From an uncultured Clostridia bacterium (GTDB lineage: Bacteria; Bacillota; Clostridia; TANB77; CAG-508): a DNA stretch of 64,000 nucleotides. The stretch is from the NCBI GenBank assembly GCA_934168305.1, contig CAKPNF010000005.1, positions 1 to 64,000 on the forward strand, in the 5' to 3' direction. The translations under genes and the position numbers were made by a program. Below the pieces are notes generated by a model that ran no database searches, was not told where the DNA came from, and saw only the letters and a list, made by a program, of their open reading frames with translations. Below are positions 45,345 to 53,546 of this stretch, in pieces (positions within the stretch are counted from its first letter, which is position 1; each line of letters starts with the position of its first letter).

Positions 45345-45833
45345 TTATGAGTTTTTTATATAATCTACTAATGTACATATGTAATATGAATTAGTTGGCT
45401 TTTTCTCAAAAGTAGAAATTTTAAACAATGTTCTTTTTAATCCTCTATTGACATCATTTTTCCAACTTACTTCTATAGCATTTCTTATACATCTCTCAAC
45501 TTTTGATACAGTTGAATTATTTTGTTTTGCGACTTCAGGATATAAACTTTTTGAAAGACTCTTTAATGTTTCTGGATTATTAATTGCAGTTACAACACAA
45601 TCTCTTATATAATTATATCCATCACAATTCACAGGAACTCCTAATTCTTTAATTATTTCAGTAACTTTCTTTATTATGTCTTTATTTTTAGTTGAATCAT
45701 ATGCTAAATCTTTTATTTCAAGATTCGCATTTTTATTATTAGACTTTGTTACTATAATTTCAATCCGAAATTCTTCCTTTTCCCGTATTACTTCGATTAA
45801 TTCCTCAATTTTTTTTAACATATTAGGTTCCAT
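45345..45833 (-). CDS. Spo0A-type DNA-binding domain protein lacking a receiver
   Basis: 162 residues. Residues about 55-160 match the Spo0A effector domain: EIIKELGVPVNCDGYNYIRD, LSKSLYPEVAKQ, then the recognition helix KVERCIRNAIEVSW and the closing KPTNSYYICTLVDYIK. The 120-residue phosphoacceptor domain of Spo0A is absent; the N-terminal 50 residues (LKKIEELIEVIREKEEF, RIEIIVTKS) are short and unrelated. So it should bind 0A-box-like sites without phosphorylation control, perhaps as dimerised repressor or antagonist. This is inference. AAGGAG lies 10 nt before ATG. Single-gene unit upstream of adhE. Confidence 0.8.
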   Translation of the reverse strand: MEPNMLKKIEELIEVIREKEEFRIEIIVTKSNNKNANLEIKDLAYDSTKNKDIIKKVTEIIKELGVPVNCDGYNYIRDCVVTAINNPETLKSLSKSLYPEVAKQNNSTVSKVERCIRNAIEVSWKNDVNRGLKRTLFKISTFEKKPTNSYYICTLVDYIKNS

Positions 45834-45924
45834 AGTTATGTTTCTCCTTTTTCATAATTTTTTTAATTATAACTCTTTGTATTTGATTTTTTTCGTTTTT
45901 TTTACCAATCGCTTATTTTTCTAT

Positions 45925-45956
45925 ACAAAAAAAGAGTATTTTACTACTCTTTTTTA
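45925..45956 (-). terminator. Terminator of the M23 peptidase gene
   Basis: Minus strand AAAAAAGAGTA, short loop, TACTCTTTTTTT; the stop codon at 45944 is inside the hairpin. Confidence 0.75.
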
Positions 45957-46945
45957 TATAAATACTTCTGTGGATTTACATGCGTGCCATTTATTCTTAC
46001 CTCTAAGTGTAAATGAGCCCCTGTTGAATTACCTGTACTTCCAACTGCTGCAATTACATCTCCTGCCTTTACACTTTGACCAGCAGTTACATACATTTTA
46101 CTTGTATGTGCATACCATGTTTCAACTCCATTTCCATGGTCTACTTTTACTAAATATCCATATGAACCACTATATGCTGCAGATATTATTGTTCCATCTG
46201 CTACAACTTTTATTGGTGTACCAGTTGATGCAGCTATATCTAATCCTGTATGAGCTGATGACCTTATACTACTAACTGCTCCATATCTTGATGAAATAGT
46301 TCCTGATATTGGTAATGTCGCAATTTTTATTCCATTTATATTAGATATTGCTTCTGTTGTATCAATATCTAGTTTTTTTATTATATTCTCTTTTGCAACT
46401 TCCAAAGTATTAGTGTCCATTTCTTCTATATTTTTTGTTGTTTTTTCATTTATTGTAAGAACTTTGTCTCCCTCAGAAATTTCTTTTATGTCACTTACTA
46501 TTTGCTCAGCTGTTTCCAAATCATCTACTTTTTCAATAATTTCTTCATCTAAAGCTATTTCATAATATTTATATGTTATTTCTAATTCCTTTTGCAATGC
46601 AATTATAATTTCACTTTCATTGCTCTCTTTTGTTTTTTCTACTAATTTCAACTCATATTCTGGTGTTTTAGAAAGTTCGACTTTTTTGATATTTTTATTT
46701 TCATAGTTTTCTACACTATTTTCAATAGTCTCAGTTAATGCTTTTTTATTTTCTGTATATCCCACTTCTTTTCCAGAAAGTTTTACTTCATACATTGGTT
46801 TATATTTTATTAATACTATCGCGATTATAAAACCAAAAGCTATTAAAGTTATGTTTAAAAATTTTAATGCTTCTTTTGTATAGAATTTTAGTTTTCTTTT
46901 ACTAATAAAATCCACTCTCCTTTTTTCTTTTTTAAGCGCGACCAT
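45944..46945 (-). CDS. M23 family metallopeptidase (LytM type), membrane-anchored
   Basis: 333 residues from ATG 46945. N-terminal membrane segment FLNITLIAFGFIIAIVLI (29-46), a helical stalk to about 200, and a C-terminal LytM domain: zinc residues in AHTGLDIA and AHLHLEVR, with YGYLVKVDHGNGVETWYAH between. Cuts or binds peptidoglycan; SpoIIQ-like and cell-wall hydrolase roles are both possible. The ATG lies only 5 nt after the -10 box, so translation may be leaderless. AAGGAG further inside precedes an ATT (46906), which would give a 320-residue protein with the same membrane segment. Confidence 0.85.
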   Translation of the reverse strand: MVALKKEKRRVDFISKRKLKFYTKEALKFLNITLIAFGFIIAIVLIKYKPMYEVKLSGKEVGYTENKKALTETIENSVENYENKNIKKVELSKTPEYELKLVEKTKESNESEIIIALQKELEITYKYYEIALDEEIIEKVDDLETAEQIVSDIKEISEGDKVLTINEKTTKNIEEMDTNTLEVAKENIIKKLDIDTTEAISNINGIKIATLPISGTISSRYGAVSSIRSSAHTGLDIAASTGTPIKVVADGTIISAAYSGSYGYLVKVDHGNGVETWYAHTSKMYVTAGQSVKAGDVIAAVGSTGNSTGAHLHLEVRINGTHVNPQKYLYKKE

Positions 46946-46950
46946 CTTTT

Positions 46951-46979
46951 ATTATACTATATATTTTGTTCTTTTTCAA
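46951..46979 (-). promoter_or_regulatory. Promoter of the M23 peptidase gene
   Basis: Minus strand TTGAAA (46979..46974), 17-nt spacer, TATAAT (46956..46951). Predicted transcription start is at or just inside the ATG at 46945. Confidence 0.65.
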
Positions 46980-47143
46980 ATTATGTATACATTGTTTGAG
47001 CTGTTTTTCTAATTTTTCTAGTTTTATGTGTCTATTTATTTTTAAAAATATGTTTTTTGCTCTTTTTTTCTTTGTTTTCCTTATTTTTCCTTGGTTTTTA
47101 GTATTATTTTATTCTTTCTTATTGTTTTTTATTTGTTAATTAG

Positions 47144-47155
47144 TATCATATGATA
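47144..47155. promoter_or_regulatory. Palindrome upstream of the XRE gene
   Basis: TATCATATGATA, perfect 12-bp palindrome, 132 nt before the XRE start codon. Possible operator; AT-rich context lowers confidence. The 341-nt gap 46946-47286 holds this, the M23 promoter and the palindrome at 47234. Confidence 0.3.
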
Positions 47156-47233
47156 TTTTTATAATTTTATTAAACTTTATAGTTTTTATTATATTAAATC
47201 GTTAGGTTTATTTTTATTCTTAAGTTACTTCAA

Positions 47234-47245
47234 AACTTATAAGTT
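47234..47245. promoter_or_regulatory. Palindrome close to the XRE gene
   Basis: AACTTATAAGTT, perfect 12-bp palindrome 41 nt before the ATG, where a promoter would be. Candidate autoregulatory operator. Confidence 0.35.
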
Positions 47246-47286
47246 AAATGGTATATTATTGAATATAAGATAGGAAGGTGATTTAA

Positions 47287-47625
47287 ATGGCTATAGATTA
47301 TAGTGTAATAGGTTCTAGAATAAAACAAGCAAGACTTGCAAAAAATATGACTCAAGAGGATTTAGCAGATAAAATTGATATTTCTGTTGCTTTCTTAAGT
47401 AGAGTTGAAAGAGGTAACTCTCATATTAATTTAAAAAGATTAAACCAATTATGTGGTTTATTAGATGTTTCAGAAGGTTATTTATTAAATGGTGCTTCTA
47501 GTAGTTCTGAAAATTACTTAGATAAAGAATTTACAGATTTAATTAAAAGTGTTTCTCCAGAAAAGCAAAAATTGATATACAATGTAGCAAAAACTATTGC
47601 TGAAACAGAGATGGAAGAAGAATAA
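47287..47625 (+). CDS. XRE-family transcriptional regulator
   Basis: 112 residues. A Cro/CI-type helix-turn-helix occupies residues 8-63: IGSRIKQARLAKNMTQEDLA, DISVAFLSRVERGNSHINLK, LNQLCGLLDVSEGYLL. The C-terminal helix (FTDLIKSVSPEKQKLIYNVAKTI) is typical for a small dimerising segment; SinR-like size. AGGAAGGTGA lies 7 nt before ATG. Own terminator. Convergent with the M15/peptidoglycan-binding gene. Target genes unknown. Confidence 0.88.
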   Translation: MAIDYSVIGSRIKQARLAKNMTQEDLADKIDISVAFLSRVERGNSHINLKRLNQLCGLLDVSEGYLLNGASSSSENYLDKEFTDLIKSVSPEKQKLIYNVAKTIAETEMEEE

Positions 47626-47658
47626 AAAAGCAGTTCTAATTTAAGAACTGTTTTTTTC
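47625..47658 (+). terminator. Terminator of the XRE gene
   Basis: CAGTTCT (47631..47637) and AGAACTG (47644..47650) followed by seven T; begins at the stop codon. Confidence 0.8.
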
Positions 47659-47676
47659 TGTACTCATATTCAATTT

Positions 47677-48358
47677 TTAATTTATTGTTGTATTTGTAGC
47701 TCCTGTTCCAACTACATTTTCTTGTAATGAACGCCATGTGTTACATCCAACAATTCCATCTGCTGTTAACCCTCTTGATTTTTGATATGATATTACTGCA
47801 TTTTGAGTTGCTGCTCCAAATATTCCATCTAATCCTCCTGTTCTAAATCCTAATGTATTTAAATCATCTTGAGCTATTAAAACATAATTACTTAAGCTTC
47901 CTCTTCTTAAAGTAGGAAATCCTCCAGTTGTGCATGCGGGTTTTCCGGAATCTTTTGTCAAAATGCACCCATGTAGGAGTTTGTGAAATTGGTTCAACGT
48001 AATACCATACGCCTGAATTCACTGCACTATTATATAGCCTTATTCTTTGACTATTACTTAATGTTTGGCCAACATCAAAAGCCACACCCGCGTAATGTTG
48101 ACTTTGGTTACCATGTCCTCCTTCATATGGTCTTTTGAATGCAAATCCTACTGGTATTGGGCCTCCATAAATATATCTTTGACTATTCCAACTTTGCATT
48201 GTTCTTTTTGTTGTCCATAAAATGTTGCTATTACTTGAACCTCTAAATTCACGTACCTTTAAAGTGTTATTTGTATTATATGGCATTGCTTCCGATTCGC
48301 CTCTATAATACGTTTCCATTCTATCTGTATCATTATTAAAAACTAGTATTTTGGCCAA
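47677..48358 (-). pseudogene. M15-type peptidase with peptidoglycan-binding domain, frameshifted
   Basis: The N-terminal part (48358..47888) has SQHYAGVAFDVG and TWVHFDKRF, the zinc-binding pattern of M15 D,D-/L,D-carboxypeptidases. The C-terminal part (about 47947..47677, another frame) has GKPACTTGGFPTL and a PG_binding_1 domain (LIAQDDLNTLGF, GLDGIFGAATQNAVISYQ). Removing one C near 47947 in TTCCGGAA joins them as DKRFGKPACTTGG. Without it the first part ends in a short unrelated tail. Start is TTG with GGAGG 8 nt upstream. No signal peptide, so export (if any) is by another route, or it acts inside the mother cell. Function: wall peptide cleavage. Confidence 0.75.
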
Positions 48359-48423
48359 AACAAAAACCTCCTCATACTTTTTTATATATTATATGAAAAG
48401 GTTTAGTATTTTGCTAATTATTT

Positions 48424-49206
48424 TTATTTAACTTCTTTACATCTTACGATTACTCTTTGTTTACTATCATCTGTACATGTTATTAATGTAAGTTCTTTTT
48501 TACCTCCAGTTAACTGGGTTGTATCTCTTGTATCACTTGGGTCAACAGTATGTTTGTCATATACTTCATATGTAATTGTTCTATTCGTTAAATCTGTTAG
48601 AGTAAGTGTATCTCCTACAACCAATGTTGGTACTTTACTAAAGAATTTTGTGTTTCTATAGTTATGTCCTACAATGCAAAAGTTTCCTACTTCATTCGGA
48701 TCACATCCATGAAATTTTAATGGTGATATTTTTAATAATTCTTCTGTTTCTTCTACACTTCCTGTTTCACCTTTTAATATTGAATATTGAACATTTATTT
48801 TTGGTATCTCAATTTTTGCAATTATTTTATATTTATATCCACTTGATGATACATGCACTTCTGCTTGTTCGTTTATAGTAGCAACACTTGCGTTGTTTAA
48901 TTTTTTGCTTTCCTCTACTATTTCTTCATTATAATTTTCTTGCGTTCCATCTAACACTACTAAAAGTACATCATCTTTTGCTTTTGTACTATCTTCTGTT
49001 GATGATGATAAAGTTTGATCTAATTCTTCTAATATTTGCTGTGATGTTGATTCACTTTTATTTCTATCATATTCTGCATAAATGTATAAAGATGCTAGAA
49101 TACAAACCAAAAATATAGATATTATAAAATTTAATTTATATATCTTCTTTTTTCTTTTTAGTTCAGGTGTTATATATAATTTTTCTGTAACTAAGATTTG
49201 ATTCAT
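48424..49206 (-). CDS. Sortase, second copy
   Basis: About 260 residues. Membrane segment LNFIISIFLVCILASLYIYA (about 22-41), a low-complexity linker with DQTLSSSTEDSTKAKDD, then a sortase barrel: IAKIEIPKINVQYSIL, His in FCIVGHNYRN, Cys in LTLITCTDDSKQRVIVRC with its Arg close by. LITCTDD resembles class B/D sortases. The start at 49206 follows AAGGAGG directly; a TTG at 49224 is inside that site. The nearest sortase substrate is the FPQTG protein at 50265. Confidence 0.85.
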   Translation of the reverse strand: MNQILVTEKLYITPELKRKKKIYKLNFIISIFLVCILASLYIYAEYDRNKSESTSQQILEELDQTLSSSTEDSTKAKDDVLLVVLDGTQENYNEEIVEESKKLNNASVATINEQAEVHVSSSGYKYKIIAKIEIPKINVQYSILKGETGSVEETEELLKISPLKFHGCDPNEVGNFCIVGHNYRNTKFFSKVPTLVVGDTLTLTDLTNRTITYEVYDKHTVDPSDTRDTTQLTGGKKELTLITCTDDSKQRVIVRCKEVK

Positions 49207-49273
49207 TCTAACCTCCTTATTCAATATACTTCTTTTTTATTATATCATATATTGTTTATTTTTTGAATAATTT

Positions 49274-50128
49274 TTATAGATTATCTGAAATTTCTGAAAA
49301 TTGTTCTAATGTTAATTCTTCTGGTCTAACATTTTCATTTATTTGTAATTTTTTTAAAATTTCTATACCTTGTTGTTTATTATTAAATATTTTATTATTC
49401 GTTAGTGAATTTAAAAGTGTTTTTCTTTTTTGCATAAAAGCATTTTTTATTACTTTAAACATTTTTTCTTTATCTTTTGGATTTACAATAGGTTGTTTTC
49501 TTATATTTAATTTTATTACTTTTGATGTAACTTCAGGTTCTGGTATAAATGAATTGTTAGGAACTTCTAATATTCCTTCTGATGTTGCATAATAATATAC
49601 AGAATATGTTATTGCTCCTGTATTCTTTTGACCTGGTATTGCTATTAGTCTGTCTGCAACTTCTTTTTGTATCATTACTGTTATACTTTCTAAATCTAAT
49701 TCTTCTTCAAGTAATTTCATTATTATTGGTGTAGTTATATAATATGGTAAGTTTGCTACTACTTTTACATTTTTGATTTCTGAATTTTCTTTTTCATTTT
49801 TTATTATATTTTTTAAATCTACTTTTAACACATCATTATTTATAATTTCAAAGTTTTTGTATAATGAAAATCTGTCTTTTAATATTTGTAACATTTTTGT
49901 ATCAAGTTCTATACATATTACTTTTCCTGCTTTTTCTAATAGGTATTTTGTTAATGTTCCTAACCCTGGTCCAATTTCTATTACTAAATCTTCTTTTTCT
50001 ATTTGGCTACAATCTACAATTTTTTCTACTACTTCTTGACTTATTAAAAAATTTTGTCCTAGACTTTTATTTGCTTTTATGTTGTATTTTTTCATTATAA
50101 ATTTTGTTTCTTCTAATATATTTTCCAT
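49274..50128 (-). CDS. rsmA: 16S rRNA dimethyladenosine transferase
   Basis: About 284 residues, KsgA/RsmA. Dimethylates two adjacent adenosines of the 3' 16S rRNA hairpin. KSLGQNFLIS start block, SAM-binding VIEIGPGLGTLTKYLLE, IELDTKML, and catalytic NLPYYITTPIIMKLL. The start at 50128 follows AAGGGG at a 5-nt spacing; longer reading to 50185 lacks support. In B. subtilis ksgA precedes yabG-veg, but here it is about 28 kb away. Confidence 0.95.
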   Translation of the reverse strand: MENILEETKFIMKKYNIKANKSLGQNFLISQEVVEKIVDCSQIEKEDLVIEIGPGLGTLTKYLLEKAGKVICIELDTKMLQILKDRFSLYKNFEIINNDVLKVDLKNIIKNEKENSEIKNVKVVANLPYYITTPIIMKLLEEELDLESITVMIQKEVADRLIAIPGQKNTGAITYSVYYYATSEGILEVPNNSFIPEPEVTSKVIKLNIRKQPIVNPKDKEKMFKVIKNAFMQKRKTLLNSLTNNKIFNNKQQGIEILKKLQINENVRPEELTLEQFSEISDNL

Positions 50129-50213
50129 GTTTTCCCCTTTTTTATTATTTTTTGTTATTATAACAATATCTAGCTTATTTTTCAATATTTATGTTTTATG
50201 TTTTTATTTATAA

Positions 50214-50257
50214 AAAAAATAAGATTTAAGTTAAAATATAACTTTAATCTTATTTTT
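50214..50257 (-). terminator. Terminator of the von Willebrand A gene
   Basis: Imperfect hairpin AATAAGATT-AAGTTA with TAACTT-AATCTTATT, then T-run on the minus strand. Follows the stop at 50265. Confidence 0.65.
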
Positions 50258-50264
50258 TAATTTT

Positions 50265-51737
50265 TTATTTTACATCTTTATAGCTATTGTATTTTTTATA
50301 CATAAATATTCCAACTAATGTAATTGCTATAATGCTTATAATTGTTATAAACATGTTTAATCCTGTTTGTGGAAAAATTTCTTTAGCAGTAGTGTCATCT
50401 TTTTTGTTTTCTTCTTTTTTAATTTCTTTTACTTCTGTTAATTGAACTTTAGGGCTACTTGTTAGTGTAACTGTATAATCTTTTGCTTCTGTGTCTTTGT
50501 ATGTTAATACTACTTTCTCATTTGTTTCTATAGTTTTGTTTAATAGTTCTGAGTTTTTCATATCTTTTATTTTTAGTTTATATTTTAATGTGGCAACCTC
50601 ATCACCTTTTAATGTTCCTACATCCCAAGTAATAGTTTTACTTTCTGGGTCAATTTTTTCTGTTGTTGTTCCAATACTAGGATTTTCTACATATGAAAAT
50701 TCAAAATTATCTGTAATATCTTCTGGGAAATAGTCAACTATTTTGACTGAATTAATATCGTTTTGTATAAGTTCTTTTACATCTTTTAATATATCTTCTG
50801 TAATTATCTTGTTAATATCTATATTACTCGCTAAATAATATTTATCAGCTGTTGGATTTGTTTCTGTTCCAAAAATATTTTCTGCTGCTTTTAACTCTTC
50901 TTCAATTGTATTTTTTATATTATATTCATTTCCATCTTTATCTGTATTTCCATCTGTTTCACTCATACCAGTAAGCAATGTTATTGTATATATACCTGAA
51001 TCTTTTAATTTTAATAAAGTATTTTTTGTATTTTCTCCTATTTTTATATTTCCTTTATCTGTTACATCATTTGCATCTTCTACTTCAGTACCATTTACAT
51101 CTGCATTTGGAATACCATCAGTTAATAAAATAACAATTTTATTACTTGAATCTTTTGAAAAATTTTGTTGTGCTCTTTGTAGTCCTGCATCAATATTTGT
51201 ACCTCCAACTGTTTTTCTCTGTAATTGTGTTTTAATTGCCTCTAAAATTTCTTCTTTATTATTGGTTAATTTTTGTCTAACAGTTGCATTTTCTAATGAG
51301 GCATTTTCGCCAAAAGTCCCTCCATTTTTTCCATGAAAGTCAATTAAGCCAATTTTTATATTGTTAGACTTGTTGTATATAGATGTTATTAATTGTGTTG
51401 CACTATTTAGTATCAATTCTTTTCTTGTCTTTCCTGTTGAAGTAACAAAATCCATACTTGGTGAGTTGTCAACAACTAAGAATATTTCTGCATAATTAGT
51501 TTGCTCTTTATCTTTTGCTGTATTTGATAATTTTAGTTCAATTGTAACCTCTCCTGTATCTGAATTAGAATCTACTATAGTTTTAGAAATATAGCCTTGG
51601 TCATTTTCTAAATATTTTGTTTCACTTGCTTTTTGAATTACATCAAAACTTGTTTTTAATTCTGTTGCATTTACATTTACACATATTCCCATCATTAGTG
51701 CAACAGAAATTAAGATAATAAAAAATCTTTTTAACAT
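50265..51737 (-). CDS. von Willebrand factor A surface protein with FPQTG wall anchor
   Basis: 490 residues. Signal peptide FFIILISVALMMGICVNVNA (cleavage near 24). The VWA domain (about 82-320) has an intact metal-ion site: VVDNSPSMD (DxSxS, 90-94), with a Thr in RKTVGGTNIDAGL and an Asp in LLTDGIPN. An isopeptide/Cna-like domain follows. C-terminus: IFPQTG (about 455), hydrophobic LNMFITIISIIAITLVGIFM, positive tail YKKYNSYKDVK, a complete cell-wall sorting signal. Likely adhesin or pilus tip protein. AAAGGAG precedes ATG. Faces the sortase at 48424 across ksgA. Confidence 0.88.
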   Translation of the reverse strand: MLKRFFIILISVALMMGICVNVNATELKTSFDVIQKASETKYLENDQGYISKTIVDSNSDTGEVTIELKLSNTAKDKEQTNYAEIFLVVDNSPSMDFVTSTGKTRKELILNSATQLITSIYNKSNNIKIGLIDFHGKNGGTFGENASLENATVRQKLTNNKEEILEAIKTQLQRKTVGGTNIDAGLQRAQQNFSKDSSNKIVILLTDGIPNADVNGTEVEDANDVTDKGNIKIGENTKNTLLKLKDSGIYTITLLTGMSETDGNTDKDGNEYNIKNTIEEELKAAENIFGTETNPTADKYYLASNIDINKIITEDILKDVKELIQNDINSVKIVDYFPEDITDNFEFSYVENPSIGTTTEKIDPESKTITWDVGTLKGDEVATLKYKLKIKDMKNSELLNKTIETNEKVVLTYKDTEAKDYTVTLTSSPKVQLTEVKEIKKEENKKDDTTAKEIFPQTGLNMFITIISIIAITLVGIFMYKKYNSYKDVK

Positions 51738-51866
51738 TTGTATCTCTCCTTTTATTTTATCTTTAAAGTGTTTTTATTTTATTTTTCTACACTTTTCTAC
51801 AACAGATTATCTCATTAAAAATTTGTTTAGTCAATAGGTTTTAAATATAAAATTATAATTAAATAA

Positions 51867-52332
51867 GTTACAGTTCAGTAAGGAATGATGTTGATGCTTT
51901 GGGTACCTCCACTATGATACTTAAAGTTTATTTCATATCTCTTCATTTCATTCAAAAAGAAAATCTAATACAAGAAAATAAGGCGCTTTCACTCAGGCTC
52001 AAAATTAGTATTATGATATAGATTTATACTTTTTAAATGTGATTGAAGTAATCTTAGAATTTATTAAATAACTTAATGGAAAATGTTCACGTCGAGCGTA
52101 GCGAGGACTAAGTGAAAGGGTGCCATTAAGTTATTTTAGAAATTATTAGATTACGTATTGAACTGAAAAAAGTATAAATCTATATCATAATACTAATTTT
52201 GCCCGTGAACATTACTCATTTTCTTGTAAAAGATTTTCTATTTTTCATTCCAATCAAACAATATGAAATAAACTTTAAGTATCATAGTGGAGGTACCCAA
52301 AGCATCAACACCATTCCTTACTGAACTGTAAC
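51867..52332. mobile_element. Large palindromic MITE-like element, copy A (intact)
   Basis: 466 bp. Ends GTTACAGTTCAGTAAGGAATG and CATTCCTTACTGAACTGTAAC are perfect complements and pairing continues for about 75 bp, then with interruptions to the centre (AAATAACTTAATGG/CCATTAAGTTATTT). The 43-nt centre is identical to copy B. TAAATAA occurs just outside both ends (51860 and 52334), offset by one base, a possible target duplication. No coding capacity. Fills the 595-nt gap between the VWA gene and yraN. Confidence 0.85.
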
Positions 52333-52692
52333 CTAAATAATTTGTTTCATATAATTCACATTAAATTTTCCATCTTTAACCAGAACCTCAACAACATCAA
52401 ATCTAATAAAATTATTAGAACAATTTGATTTATACAAATAATATTTTGCAGTCTTACACATATGCATTAATTTTATTTTGTTTACAGCTTCTGAAGGTTT
52501 ACCAAAATTTGTACTACTTCTTGTTTTTACTTCAATAAAAACAATTTCCTGATTATCCTGCGCAATTATATCAATCTCACCTTGCTTGCAATAAAAATTT
52601 CTTTTTATAATCTTATATCCTAATTTTTCTACATATTCTGCTGCAATTTGCTCACCTATTTTTCCTAATTCTTTTTTTTCATTTATCTTCAT
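52333..52692 (-). CDS. UPF0102 family nuclease-like protein (YraN)
   Basis: 119 residues. PD-(D/E)XK-like fold: GEQIAAEYVEKLGYKIIKRN, then KQGEIDIIAQDNQEIVFIEVKTR, where Glu, Asp and the EVK set form the nuclease motif. Family function unclear; often near dprA. ATG overlaps the dprA stop (ATGA), so translation is coupled. The stop codon is directly followed by the terminal repeat of copy A. Confidence 0.9.
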   Translation of the reverse strand: MKINEKKELGKIGEQIAAEYVEKLGYKIIKRNFYCKQGEIDIIAQDNQEIVFIEVKTRSSTNFGKPSEAVNKIKLMHMCKTAKYYLYKSNCSNNFIRFDVVEVLVKDGKFNVNYMKQII

Positions 52693-53546
52693 TTTTTCTT
52701 ATAATTATTTCCTGGAAGTGATATTATTTTATCTTCTAATTCAAGCATCATTAATTTATAGCTTACTTCACTAATATTTAATTTAACTATTTTAGTTATT
52801 TCATTTATATGAATTGTTTTTTCATAGTCTAAACAATTATATATATCTTTGTATTCTTCCTTTACATTTTCATCAACTTTTTTCAATTTCTTTTTAGTAA
52901 ACTTCATCTCAGGATATTTGTTTATTATATCTTCCACTTCTGTTACTAAAAAAGCTCCTTCTTTTATTAATTTGTTTGGTGTTATTCCTTTTGAACTTTC
53001 TAAATTTGATGGTATGCAAAATACATTTTTTCCTTGTTTTTTAGCTAAGTTTGCTGTTATGCTTGTCCCACTTCTATATCCTCCTTCTATTACTAATGTT
53101 CCAATTGTTAATCCACTTACAATTCTATTTCTTTCTAGGAATTTTTTCGAATCCGCTTCTTCGTTTTCTTCATATTCAGTTATTATTAATCCATTATTTT
53201 CTAATATTTTTTCATATAAATCTTTATTTTCTTTTGGATATATATTATTAAATCCACATGGTATTACTGCTATTGTGTTTCCTCCAGCTTCTAGAGCACC
53301 ATTATGTGCAAAACTATCAATTCCTTTTGCCATGCCACTTACTATTGTTATTCCATATTCACTTAATCCTTTTGAAAATTCTATAGCAATTCTTTTACCA
53401 TAATTGGTACATACTCTTGAACCAATTATTGCAATTCCTGGACTTTCTAATAAATTAATATTTCCATTACAATATAAATATTTCGGTGGATTTTTTATAT
53501 GTTTTAATATTGATGGATATAATTTGTCATTTTTACTAATTTTCAT
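52689..53546 (-). CDS. dprA: DNA processing protein DprA
   Basis: 285 residues. Binds single-stranded DNA and loads RecA in natural transformation. Rossmann-like fold motifs: GIAIIGSRVCTNYGK, ITIVSGMAKGIDSFAHNGAL, IAVIPCG, LERNRIVSGLT and EGGYRSGTSITANLA. The C-terminal winged helix (KTIHINEITKIVKLNISEVSY) is present but there is no N-terminal SAM domain. Start ATG overlaps the yifB stop (TAATG). Middle gene of yifB-dprA-yraN. Confidence 0.95.
   Translation of the reverse strand: MKISKNDKLYPSILKHIKNPPKYLYCNGNINLLESPGIAIIGSRVCTNYGKRIAIEFSKGLSEYGITIVSGMAKGIDSFAHNGALEAGGNTIAVIPCGFNNIYPKENKDLYEKILENNGLIITEYEENEEADSKKFLERNRIVSGLTIGTLVIEGGYRSGTSITANLAKKQGKNVFCIPSNLESSKGITPNKLIKEGAFLVTEVEDIINKYPEMKFTKKKLKKVDENVKEEYKDIYNCLDYEKTIHINEITKIVKLNISEVSYKLMMLELEDKIISLPGNNYKKK

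Noticed and set aside
52849..53403. Plus-strand 184-codon reading frame opposite dprA
   Set aside because: Antisense shadow of dprA with no homology or start signal.
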